DNA from: Diacronema lutheri
Lineage: Eukaryota > Haptophyta > Pavlovophyceae > Pavlovales > Pavlovaceae
Direction of reading: 5' to 3'
Assembly (NCBI GenBank): GCA_019448385.1
Contig: JAGTXO010000008.1
Coordinates: forward strand, 620,001-684,000
Length of the DNA stretch: 64,000 bases
This document shows positions 7,818 to 18,015 of this stretch, one piece after another (the first letter of the stretch is position 1; the number at the start of each line of letters is the position of its first letter). The notes beneath the pieces are model-generated. The model was given only the letters and a program-made list of their open reading frames with translations. It was not told where the DNA came from and ran no database searches. The position numbers were made by a program, and so were the translations under genes.

Positions 7818-10115
7818 TCATCCGACCAGCCCCGGCGGCAAGGGGATGATGGCAATGCCATTCTTCGCCGAGTGATCCCTGAACCACGAGCCGAGCCTGT
7901 GCTCCTGCGCCGTCGCGACGACCGCAAACCGGCGTGACGTTTGCGCAACCTGGATCGCGTTGATGAAGCCTGCACGGGAACGGGGGCGCGCACCGGGGGG
8001 TGCGATACGGCGCGCGTGAGACGTGCGCGCTGGCCCCGGTAGACGCACACACGCTCGCGCTCGCCCCCGGCGACCAGCCGATCGCACGCGCCCGGATGCT
8101 GGCGCGGCCCCGGCCGTCGGAGCGCGCGCGCCCTCGGCATTCGCCTCTCACCGGGCACGGGAACGGAGTACACCTGCTCAAGGGAGCTCTCGTGCGCGTC
8201 GCACCGCCAGAAGCGCAAGAACCCATCCGCCGAGCCCGAGAGCGCCAAGTCGCTGCTTGGCACGACGCCGAGCGCGCTCACCCAGTTGCACGCTCCACCA
8301 TCTGCGCCACTCCCGGCAGCCGCCGGCGCGCCGGCGCCGTGCGCGCGCAGTGCCGTTGCGACGGGCTTTTTGCGTGTGGCGAGCCACAGGCAGAGAGCGC
8401 CTGCGACGAGAGAGAGGGGGCGGGTGACAAGCGACGAGAGAGGGGGGGCGGGTGACAAGCGAGAGGGGGGGCGGGTGACAAGCGAGAGGGGGGGCGGGTG
8501 ACGAGGCATGGCGGCGCGGGCACGAGCGGCGTGCGGCGGGGACGGCGGCACGGGGGGGGGGGGGGGGGGGGGGGGGGGGGATGGGGATGGCGGTTCGAGC
8601 GCGTTCGCTGATTGGGCGACGGCCAAGAGCGGCAGAAGCTGTGCCCCGACGTGAAGCACGTGCACGCATGCTCTAGCGCGTGCGTGGGCGCGCCCTTAGC
8701 CCAATCGAGCCTGCGACCTTTGCCGTACCCGTGGGGAACCTCCCCCCCCCTCCTGCCCCCCCCCTACCCCTACCCCTACCCCCCTACCCCTGCATCCCCC
8801 CCCCCCCCCCCCCCCCCCCCCCGCTTTCACCCCGTGCATCACACGCCCGCCGCGCCCTCCCGCGGCGCACCGTCCTGCGAGCCGGTGATGAACGAGGTTG
8901 GCGTGAGCATCCGCACGCAATCGATCGACGCCATGTGCGCGTGGAAGACAAGCTGTGTCTCTTCCAGAACCTTCCACATGCGGACGGTACGGTCTGCGCC
9001 GACGCTCACGGCGCGCTCCGGAGAGAGCGAGTCGATGGCGGTGATGGCGTCGGCGTGGCCAAAGAGGGTCTCGACGTAGGTCATCTCGTCCAGGTTCCAC
9101 ACCTTGACGGTCCGGTCCTTGGCCGCCGTGAACAGCTCGTTCTTGCTCCCGCCAAACGCGAGCGCCGTCAAACCGTCACGGTGGCCCTGCGCCCGCGCGG
9201 CGCGGCGCGGTGCGCGCGCGGCGTGAGCGCGCGGCGCGGCGCGGCGTGTGCGCGCGGCGTGTGCGCGCGGCGTGAGCGCGCGCAGCCACGCTACGCCTCA
9301 ACCCGCGCCCGCGCCGCGCGACGCGCCGCGCGACGCACCTTGAAGCTTTCGGCGCACTTGCCAATGCGCGTGTCCCAGATGTGCAGCAGACGGTCGGGCC
9401 CGCCGCACGCGAGGAGGTGGCCGTCGGCGGATAGGGCGAGGGCGGCGATGGGCGGGCGCTTGCCCGCCTTGGGCGTGAGTCTCATTCGCTGCCCCGTCTC
9501 CACGTCCCACTTGAGCAGCTCGCCGTCCTTGGCGCCCGAATAGGCCGTGCGCTCGTCCGACGCGAGCGCGAGCGCGGTCGGCGCGCGCGCGTGCGCGCGG
9601 ATGAAGCGCGGCGGCGGCGCGGCGGGCGCGGCGCGGAGGCGAGCGGCAATGCGCTCAAAATGCCGGCCCGCCGCCTGCGCCGCCTGCTTGGCCAGCTCGC
9701 GGTCAATGTCCCGCTCGACCGCGTCGCTATCCACGTCCGAGTCGCCGTCGCGCGAGGCCGCCGCGCGCTTGGCGCTCTCGAGCTTGGCGAGCATGGCCTT
9801 GGCCATGCGCACGCGGCGCTCGTCGGCAGTCTCGACGTCCTCGCTCTCATCCTCGCTACCGCTCGCCTCGCCGTGCGCATCAGCCGCCACCGCCGCGCCG
9901 CGCGCGCGCCGCGCGACTGCCGCGTTGTCGTCTGAGTCCGGCTCCGAGTCGGAGTCGATCTCGCCGTCGACCTGGGCGGGCTTGGCGCGCACGGTGCGCT
10001 GGCGCTTCTCGGGCGCGGCGCGCCCTCGCGCCGGCCGAGCGCTGGACGTGACCGCGCCGTTCGCGCCGCGCTTCGGCCTGGCCGATCCCGCGGACACGCG
10101 GCCCTTCGCCGGCAT
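7818..10115 (-). CDS. RRP9: U3 snoRNP protein RRP9/U3-55K, WD40 (4 exons)
   Basis: RRP9 binds the U3 snoRNA B/C motif in the nucleolus and helps assemble the small-subunit processome. Exons (minus order) are 9339-10115, 8871-9186, about 8152-8400 and 7818-7969, giving 497 aa with closing phases. The N-terminus is basic and acidic (nuclear, SDSEPDSDD). WD repeats follow: FSGAKDGELLKWD-like, then GPDRLLHIWDTRIGKC, KDRTVKVWNLDEMTYVETLF, GADRTVRMWK followed by the family hallmark EETQLVFHAHMASIDCV, and GSADGFLRFWRC. The C-terminus (AQEHRLGSWF, AKNGIAIIPL) matches the RRP9 end. Intron 2 (~470 bases) holds poly-G and poly-C tracts and CCCCTA repeats. The start codon is only 34 bases from the divergent sulfotransferase-like gene. 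Confidence 0.9.
8552..8580. repeat. poly-G tract in RRP9 intron 2
   Basis: A run of 29 G on the + strand, that is C in the transcript. Confidence 0.9.
8758..8822. repeat. CCCCTA repeats and poly-C tract in RRP9 intron 2
   Basis: Four or five CCCCTA units (telomere-like in composition) run into a C homopolymer of about 27 bases. Confidence 0.85.
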
Positions 10116-10149
10116 CGTGGCAGCGTGACGCGCGTGACGGTGACCGCCA

Positions 10150-11370
10150 ATGGCGCGCCGGGCGGCGATGCTCGCGCTCATGGCGTGCGGCATGGCGGTG
10201 GGCGCCAACCCGTCGGCAGCGTGCCGCGACACGTTCTTGATGCCGGCTGCCTCGGCGCGCCCTGACGTCAAGTGTCGCCTCGTCATCGTCCGCCACATCG
10301 TCAAATGCGCCGGCACGACGATGCGCGGCGTCTGGGAGCGGCTCAGCCTCGCGACGCTCGACTGGCACACGCAGTCGGTGTTCCCCGCGCCGATGCACCA
10401 CTGCTTCTTCGGCGCGATGAAGCGCCGACGCGAAGCCATCACCAAGTACACGCAGTGCGCCGTCGGCGAGCTCGACAAGCGCGTGCAGGCGACGATAGAG
10501 TACCACGTCTCGACCGACGGCTCGACGTCGCTCGCGTCCGACCTGCGGCTGCTGCGATCGGTGCCGCGCGCGCCGTCGCAGCATCGTGCCGTCCTCATCG
10601 CTCTCGTGCGCGAGCCCACCTCCTGGTTCGCCTCCGTCTACCGCTACCAGCTCGTCTACCGTTACCGGCGCGTGGACATGAAGGAGTACGTCGCGCGCGC
10701 GCAGTCACCGCAGCTTGGCCACCTGCTCGGCGGCTCGGGCTTCGTGACCAACGTTTCGGAGGCGTGGCGGCGGCACGCCAAGGACCTGCCCGAGATGCAC
10801 CCGTTCGAGGGCCGCTTCGTCAAGCCCGAGTACGGCTCGGCCGACAATGTGCTGCGCGCGTTCGACGTGCTCGGCACGATGGCCAAGTTCTCGCACGCCG
10901 TCTTCCTCACGTGCCACCTGGCCGGGCTGCCCGCGTGCCCGCACTTTGCGCGGACGTGGGAGTCGCAGCCCTCGGCCGGACGGCCCGACGCGCGGATGGC
11001 GCCCGCCAAGCGCGATGTGCCGCCCGGCGCATGGCCGCTCATCGCCGATCACGACGTCGCGCACATCCTGTCCCTCATCGAGCGCTTCTCGCACGCCGAC
11101 CGCTGGCTGTACCAGTACGCAGCGGAGCGGATCGAGCGCGACGTGGCGGCGCTTGAGCCGGGCATGCTCGTCGCGCTCGAGGCGTACGTCGGCGCGCAGG
11201 ATGCGCTCACCGCGGCCAAGGCGCTCAGCGGCGAGCAGCCGTGCCGGCCGCTGCGCGCCTGGAACGCGACGGAGAGCCGCGGCTGCCGCATGCGGCTGAC
11301 GGAGGAGGGCGAGGCGGCGGCGCGCGAGACGGGCGTGCCGCCGGGGCAGAACGTGTGGGACGCGGAATAG
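10150..11370 (+). CDS. Sulfotransferase-like secretory protein
   Basis: 406 aa, single exon, starting with a signal peptide or anchor (MLALMACGMAVGA). RHIVKCAGTTMRGVWERL corresponds to the 5'-phosphosulfate-binding HxxKxAGTT signature of Golgi carbohydrate sulfotransferases. VREPTSWFASVYRYQLVYRY corresponds to the 3'-phosphate-binding RxP...S.Y.Y motif. The likely reaction is PAPS-dependent sulfation of glycans in the Golgi lumen. The C-terminal half is Cys-containing and lacks a second membrane span. The closest subgroup is probably the Sulfotransfer_2 / HS2ST-like set; the substrate cannot be told. The upstream gap to divergent RRP9 is 34 bases, so promoter elements must lie within a transcribed region. 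Confidence 0.75.
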   Translation: MARRAAMLALMACGMAVGANPSAACRDTFLMPAASARPDVKCRLVIVRHIVKCAGTTMRGVWERLSLATLDWHTQSVFPAPMHHCFFGAMKRRREAITKYTQCAVGELDKRVQATIEYHVSTDGSTSLASDLRLLRSVPRAPSQHRAVLIALVREPTSWFASVYRYQLVYRYRRVDMKEYVARAQSPQLGHLLGGSGFVTNVSEAWRRHAKDLPEMHPFEGRFVKPEYGSADNVLRAFDVLGTMAKFSHAVFLTCHLAGLPACPHFARTWESQPSAGRPDARMAPAKRDVPPGAWPLIADHDVAHILSLIERFSHADRWLYQYAAERIERDVAALEPGMLVALEAYVGAQDALTAAKALSGEQPCRPLRAWNATESRGCRMRLTEEGEAAARETGVPPGQNVWDAE

Positions 11371-11477
11371 AAAAGAAAAAGAAATTTCCGACGTTTTGCG
11401 AAACCGGTACCCGCTCCGAGCATCGACGTAACGACGTCTGTCGACGAGCAGCAGCGCGCCATCGGCGCGTGCCACGG

Positions 11478-12899
11478 ATGGCGCCGAGCCCGCAGCCGTG
11501 GCCGGTGGTGGGCGCGCGGCTGATGCTCGAAGACGCCGTGGCACCCGATCCGTGTGAGTGGCAGGACCTCATGCGCCTCCACGTTACCGTCGATGGGCCG
11601 ATCGCTGGCTTCCCGCCGATCGACGCAACGCACTCGGCCATGCGGCCGCAGGTGGCCATCACGCACGGCGATTTCGCCGGGGTGTGGACCGTCGACCGGG
11701 TGGTGGGTAGCACGGTTGTTTGCCAAGTCCGCGCGTACAACGGCGACGCCTTCACGCCGTGCGCGTTTGAGCTCGAGCTGGGCACGTATGGCAGCGCGCT
11801 GACGATCGTGCCGCGCGGCACGGCCAAGGGCGCGCCGCGCGTGGCGGTCGCGCCGGCGCTCGTGATGCACGTGCGCAGCACCATCTTCATGCTCGACGCC
11901 ATCGATACCGTCGCGCAGGCGTTCAAGGCCGACGTCTTTGTCGAGGTGCGGCTGCGCCGCGTGTCGCTCCGGCCAAGCGAGGACGACGTGCTCGAGCTGA
12001 TGGCGCAGTTCGAGATGCGGCCGGGCCTGATCGATTTTATGAATGTGTCCGAGTACCAGACGGAGCCTGAGCGCTGGACCAGCCTCGGCCTCTCGACCGG
12101 CGGGGGTGGCACTTTTGACTTCTCGATGAAGATGCGCGCCAAGGGCACTTTTACCGAGCAGTACGAGCTCGCGCACTTCCCATTCGACGTGCAGGACGTG
12201 CACGCGGTTGTGACGGTGCAGTGCCCGCGCAGTCGCGTCGAGCTCGTGGCGAACGCCGAGTACCCCTCGCGCTTCCTCTCGCGCTCCTTTCAACTCGGCG
12301 CCGTCTTTGAGTTGCTGCACGGAAGCGATGTCGACGCCGAGGTCTCTCTCTCGCATCCGGATGAATCGTCCGCGCGCATCGTGTACCCGCGCTGCTCATT
12401 CTCGATCACGCTGCAGCGGAGGTATGGGTACTTCCTCACCAACATCATCATGCCCGTCGGCATCATCACGCTCGTCGCGCCGCTCAGCGCGGCGACCGAG
12501 CCCGACGGGCAGCGGATGGGCACTGGCGATCGCCTCGCGTACGCGCTCACCTTGCTGCTCACCGCCGTCGCGTACAAGTTTGCGATCGCCGGCTCAATCC
12601 CGCAAGTGAGCTACCTCTCGCTGATCGACTCGTACACGCTCACGTGCTTTGCCTTCATGTGGCTCAACCTGCTCGAGGCGGCCGCATGGCCGTCGATTGG
12701 GTACGTCGCCGGCCCGGACGGCGAGCCGGTCGAGCGCTTCGACGAGTGGGCGTACGCGGCCGCGTTCGTCGGCACGTTCGTGCTGTACAATGCGCACTTC
12801 TTCTGGCGCGTCAGGCGCGTGCTGTACGGGCAGCGCGCATCGTTGGCGCCTGCAGTGCGGGCCGCACCGTTGGCGCTTGCAGTGCGGGCCGGCCAATGA
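11478..12899 (+). CDS. Pentameric ligand-gated ion channel (Cys-loop superfamily, protist type)
   Basis: 473 aa, one exon. A beta-rich ligand-binding region contains HVRSTIFMLDAIDTVAQAF then DVFVEVRLRRV. It leads to the superfamily hallmark FTEQYELAHFPFDVQ, which corresponds to the Cys-loop end. Four membrane spans follow: M1 YGYFLTNIIMPVGIITLVAP, M2 RLAYALTLLLTAVAYKFAI, M3 SLIDSYTLTCFAFMWLNLLE, M4 AYAAAFVGTFVLYNAHFFW. The loop before FPFDVQ has no paired cysteines, as in many prokaryotic and protist members. No signal peptide is evident at the chosen start; an in-frame upstream extension to 11241 lies within the preceding gene and was rejected. The C-terminal tail carries a duplicated ~27-base unit. 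The ligand is unknown. Confidence 0.8.
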   Translation: MAPSPQPWPVVGARLMLEDAVAPDPCEWQDLMRLHVTVDGPIAGFPPIDATHSAMRPQVAITHGDFAGVWTVDRVVGSTVVCQVRAYNGDAFTPCAFELELGTYGSALTIVPRGTAKGAPRVAVAPALVMHVRSTIFMLDAIDTVAQAFKADVFVEVRLRRVSLRPSEDDVLELMAQFEMRPGLIDFMNVSEYQTEPERWTSLGLSTGGGGTFDFSMKMRAKGTFTEQYELAHFPFDVQDVHAVVTVQCPRSRVELVANAEYPSRFLSRSFQLGAVFELLHGSDVDAEVSLSHPDESSARIVYPRCSFSITLQRRYGYFLTNIIMPVGIITLVAPLSAATEPDGQRMGTGDRLAYALTLLLTAVAYKFAIAGSIPQVSYLSLIDSYTLTCFAFMWLNLLEAAAWPSIGYVAGPDGEPVERFDEWAYAAAFVGTFVLYNAHFFWRVRRVLYGQRASLAPAVRAAPLALAVRAGQ

Positions 12900-13001
12900 C
12901 AGTGTGCGTGAAGAACGTCAAAATTTCAAATGCACGATTTATTTTATAGTGCCCGGTGTAGGCGCGCGCGCGCCCCGCCCTTGAAACCCTGCGCCACGGC
13001 G

Positions 13002-14489
13002 TCATGCGCGCTGCCGCGTCGCCTGCATGCCGGTCGTGGCTGCGGAATGAGATTCGCTGCAATAGCCGCGTGGTGTGTACCGCGCCGCGGCGCCGTCGGC
13101 CACGCGCTCGGCGCTGCGCTCGCCGCGGCGGCCGCCGCCGCCGCCATCGCCGCCACCGTCGTCGTCGTCGTCGTCGTCGTCGACGCGCAGGCGCGGCGGT
13201 CGGCGCCACGTGGCGGCGCCATCGCCCGCAGACGCCACGCCCGCGTCGATTGACGACGTCGCCGGCTCGCCTCGCTCGTTCGCCCGACCGCGCCCGCGCG
13301 CGTCGGACGCGCGCGGTTGCCGCGCCGCGCCGCCACCGTCGCGCCCGGGCGTGCCCGCCGAGCCCACGGACCGCACCGACGCGCGGTGCGCACGTGGCGT
13401 GCTCGCAACCGCCCGCCGGAAGCGCGCCATCTGCTCGTCGATCTGGCGCTCGAGTTCGTGCTCGGTGGACGAGAGCGAGGCGGCGGAGCCGAGGGCATAC
13501 GGCCTGCACCGGTCGTCGTCGTCGTCGTCGTCGTCGTCGTGTGCGGGCGCGCTGTCGGTGCGTCGCTCGAGCCCAACGCCCAATTCGGGCACGTTGCGCT
13601 CGAGCGAGCGGCGCGCGGTCGGCGGGGGCGAGCGCATGGCGCCGCCGCTTGGCTTGGGCGTGCGCCGCGCCGACGGTGGCGGCGTCGGCGCGGCGGCGTC
13701 CTCGTACGACGGCGCGCGCCGCGCGGGCTTTGGCGGCGACGGCACACCGACCTCGACGAAGGCAGGTGCGCCACGTGGCGCCGGCTTGGTTCGCCGACGC
13801 CGCCTCCACAGGACGAGTCCGGCGAGGAGCGCGCAGCAGCAGACGACCACCGCAGCGGGGACAAGCACGTACACCCACGAGAGCGGCAACGAGAACCAGC
13901 CGACGCGCGCAGGCGGCGGCGCGGCGGGCGCACCGCCCGGCGCGCCCGCCGAACGCCGGCCGCCGCCGCCGCTGGACGCTGCCGTTGCCGGCGAGCTCGG
14001 CGGCGGCGGCGCGGCGGGCATGTTCATCGGGTGCGCGGAGATGAGCGTCACGCTCGCCTCGACCGTCGTGCCGGGCAGCGCGCTCTGCACGAGCGTCGTG
14101 AGCTGCGAGCGCCGCGACCTGAGCAGCGCGTCGAGCGCGGGCGCGCCCGCCGCGCCGCCCGCGCTCTGCAGCACGTCAACGAGCACGCGCGTGCTACCCG
14201 GCAGCGCGGAGACAAAGCGCACGTTCGCCAGCTCGGCGACGTCGAGGCCGCTCGCGAGCGCGAAGTGCAGCGCGCGCCAGCGCCCGCGGCCTGCGGACGT
14301 TGCCTGGTCCCACGCGCTCACGTCGTCCGACAGTCCGAGCGCGAGGCGATACCGCACGCCCACGAAGGGCGGCGGGCTGGGCGGCGGGCGCGGCGGCGGC
14401 GCGGGCGGCGGCGGGCTCGGCGGCGGCGCGGGCGGTGGCGCGGGCGGGCTCGGCGGCGCGGGCGGGGGCGCGGGCGGGCTCGGCGGGCT

Positions 14490-14520
<31 letters not shown>

Positions 14521-17500
14521 GGCGGCGCGGGCGGGGGCGTCGGCGGGCGCGGCGGCGGCGACGGCCTGAGGCCCGGCTGACACTGCGCCTGCGCGTGCTC
14601 GCACGCGCCGCCGATGCACACGCCCACGTCACCGTCGCCCAGGTCGCACGGCGTGCCGTCGGGCAGCGTGCCGCTCAGCTCTGCGCACGACGACGACCCG
14701 TCGAGCGCGCAGCGCGGCACGCAGCCGGCGTCGGCGCCGGCGCCGATCGGGCAGCTCGCCGTGTCCGTCGCGTACGGTGCGCCGAGCTCGGCGCATCCGC
14801 GCACGTACGGCTCGCACACGCCGCGCCGGCCGCAGTAGCCGCCGCCGTCCGCGCACGGCGTACTCGCGGGCAGCGCGACGCATGTCGCAGAGCAGCACTC
14901 CGAACTGGGCGGGCTGCAGCTCACCGCCTCGGCGAGCCGGCACGCGCGCTGCTCGCAGCATGGTGACGCGTCGTCACACTCCTCCGCGCCCTCGCGCACG
15001 CCGTTGCCGCACGCGCTCGGCACGCACACGCCTGCCGCGCACAGTCCGGAGGAGGAGCCGTTGAGTCCGGATGAGGAGCCGTTGAGTCCGGAGGAGGAGC
15101 CGTTGAGTCCGGAGGAGGGCCCGCTGCTCGACGTGCACGGCGCGCCGTCGAGAAAGAAGGCGTACGCTGGGTCGTTGAAGGCGACGCACGCGTCGCTCGC
15201 GCGGTTGTAGCAGCGCAGCGTGCACGGCGCGTTCGCCAGCAGCGGGCACGCGACGGAAGCGCCGGCGGCCGCCGGGTTTGCGCCGCGCGTGTCGAGCACC
15301 GTGTTCGCGAAGAGCTCGCACGGGCTGCCGTGCTGCACGCACGCGCCGCCCGCGCCGCAATAGCCGTGCGTGCCGCACGTTGCCGTGGCAGGTAGCACCG
15401 CGCAGTGCTCGGTGCAGCAGCCTGAACCGAGCGGCGCGCCTGGCGAGCAGCTCGCGCCAGGCGCCAGGCGGCACTGCTCGCAGCATGGCGACGCATCGTC
15501 ACACTCCTCCAGCGTGTCGAGGTCGACCACGCCGTTACCGCACGTGCGCTCGCAGCTCGAGCGGCCCGACGCCGCGTCCTCGGCACACCGCCAGCCGCAC
15601 GCCTCGACGCACGCCACGCACCCGTCGGAGGACGAGTCGTTGCCGTCGTCGCACCCCTCGCCCGTCTCGCGCACGCCGTTGCCGCACACGGGCGCGGCGG
15701 TCGTCAGGCAGTCGGACGCGACAAATCGGCGCGCGCGGAGCGCGCCCTGCACAAAGGCGCACAGCAGGCCGTCGTCGAAGAAGTGCGCGTCCTCCGTGTA
15801 AGCCATCAGGCCCGAGGCGGTATGCTGCGCGTTGAGGTTGTGACCCACTGCGCGAGGCCGGCGGGGACGATGGGGGCAGGGCCGAGCGGAGGGCGGGGCG
15901 GATGGGAAGGCGGGGAGAAGTGGAGGGCAGGGCGGAGCGGAAGGCGAGGCGGAGGGCATGGCGAGGCGGAGGACATGGCGGAGGGCAGGGCAGGGCGGGG
16001 CGGAGGGCAGGGCGGAGGGCAGGGCGGCGCGGAGGACAGACAAGGCGGGGCGGATCGTCGGCGTGCGGGTCGGGGGATGGGGTGATGGCAGTCAGCGACA
16101 GTCAGCGCGCGCGATGAAGCGATGATGGCAGTCAGCGCGCGCGGAGTGCGCCGCGCGCGGCCATGCGCAGCTCTCACGCCTCGCACCGCCACGGCGCGCG
16201 CGCGCGCACGCGCCGCCACCTTCGTGTGCAAAGGTGCGCCACGTGAGCGACGTGTGACTGCTCAGAGCCATGTTGGCTGTGCACGCTGGCCAGCCGAGCG
16301 GGCACGGCCCGCCGTGCGAGCTCAGCGTGAGTGTGAGCGCCGCGTTGCCATTGGGCAGCTCGTACTGGCAGCTCCCGCCGCAGCGCAAACCCGAGTCGCG
16401 CACGAACAGCCGCTGTGACGAGCGCGCGCACGCTGCGCCCTCGGTCGCAAGGCCGACGAGGCCGGGCTGCGGCAAGCAGTTTGTGAGCAGGTGCCACGCG
16501 CCGATTGTGCCATGCTCGCCCGCGCTCGGCGCGTGGTTGCCCACCCAGACGGCAAACTCACTGAGCAGTTGAGTCGCGGCGTTGACACGTACTGTGACCG
16601 TCTGGGACGGTTGTGACTCGAGGTTCGCGCTGATGAGCGAACCGTCGACGATCGGCGCGGCGCACGAGCGAAGGCCGGGCGTAACGGGCGCGTAATTTGG
16701 GCCCGACGCCTCGTACGATGGCGTCGCGTCCACGTTCACGATGAGCGTCTCGACCATGAGTCGCACGCCCGTCTGCGCTCCGGGGCACCCGCGCGCGTGC
16801 GCGCAGGCGCGGCGCGGCAAAGGCAGGGCGGCGGCTGGTGAGCGGCGGCAACGCGCGCGCGCCTGTGGAACGGCCGGTCGAGACGCGCGCGAGCACGCGC
16901 CTGATCCATGTAGATGGCGTTGGCCAGGTTGACCACGTGCGCGACCTCGTCGACCGTCGCGGCCGCGCCGCCGTGCGCGGCGACGTAACCGCGGTCTGCG
17001 ACGAGGCCAAGGCGAAGGTCGTGCAGCGCGGGCTGAGGCGGGCACGAGGAGAGGCGGCCGTACGGCGGGCCAGTGGGCAACTCACCCAGCACGCTGAGCG
17101 CGCGCGCGTGCGACCGGGCGCCGATCTCGTCCGCGTCAACGCCCGCTGTCGCGCGGCCTGGCGCGGGCTCCGCCGCCGGCCGGCCGCCGCCGCCGCCGCC
17201 TCGCATCGCCTCGCCTTCGACGCCGTGGCGGTGAGCAGGCGCGCCACGAGCGGCTCGAAAGGCACGCTCATCGCGTGCTTCTCGCGCGACCGTGCCCATG
17301 CTGCCGCCCGCACGACGCAGCTGCTGCCGCTCTGTCGCGGACGCGCCGCCCGGCGGCCCGCGCTCCGTGCGCACGCGGTGCGCGCTGTCTGTGCCGCACG
17401 ACGCGCCGCCCGCGTCGAGCTCGCGCACGTCGCGTAGCACGTGCCGCGGCGCGGCACGCGTCGAGCCCTTGCCCGCCCTGGCCATCTCCGCCTCCGACTC

Positions 17501-17911
17501 GTCGCGCTCGAGCACGAGGAGCACGCCGCGAGCGCGCGCGTGCGCGCCGAGCGCGCCCTCGGATGGCACGTGGAGCAGCGCGTGGCGCACGCTACCCGCG
17601 CTGTCGAGCGTCGCGCGCGCCCAGCCAACGCCCAAAATGGCACGGCCCGCGTACGTTCGCACGGCTGGCGCGCTCAGCCGCTCTGTTCGTCCCTGCCCGT
17701 GCACGATGATGGTCGCGCCGGCCGCAAACGTGGGCGCGGGCTCGAGATCAAACACGAGCGAGCGGTTGGAGGCGCGCACGGCGAGCCGGATGACGCCGCC
17801 GCCTGTGGTCCGTGACGTGACCGATAGCTCATCCACGTGATGAAGGGCCGACGCCGTCGCGTGGGCGCAGATGACGAGCCACCTCGCCACTCCCCCTCCT
17901 TCCGCTGGCAT
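13002..17911 (-). CDS. ADAM-like (M12B) membrane metalloprotease with disintegrin-type repeats (3 exons)
   Basis: Exons (minus order) 16901-17911, 16220-16772 and 13002-15847 give 1469 aa with exact phases. A signal peptide (VARWLVICAHATASA) and a prodomain with GRAILGVGWARATLD precede the protease. VDEVAHVVNLANAIYMDQ opens the catalytic domain, and GAWHLLTNCLPQPGLVGLA is typical of the family. The zinc site HEVGHNLNAQH is assembled across intron 2 (exon ends HE plus one base) and is followed by SGLM, a possible Met-turn. Cys-rich repeats follow (CGNGVRETGEGCDDGN; two copies of ECDDASPCCE, disintegrin-like), then a Pro-rich stalk, a SEA-like segment, one membrane span (LPLSWVYVLVPAAVVVCCC) and a long tail with two poly-Asp runs. 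Intron 1 needs a GC donor. Probable role: surface protein shedding. Confidence 0.85.
15048..15119 (-). repeat. In-frame SSGLNG tandem repeat
   Basis: An 18-base unit (GTTGAGTCCGGAGGAGGA on the + strand, with small changes) repeats about four times inside the metalloprotease gene. It encodes SSGLNG units between two Cys-rich modules and is probably length-variable. Confidence 0.8.
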
Positions 17912-18015
17912 TGCACTGGCTGACCGTTTCCTGGAACATTGCCCCATATGGGGATATCGTATGAAGTATTGAAGATTGTCGATTGACCGTTTCGGCGGCG
18001 CGCCCAGCGGTGCGC

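Noticed and set aside
15048-15119. Short tandem units considered as a CRISPR-like array
   Set aside because: The units are adjacent without spacers and are in frame inside a protein-coding exon.
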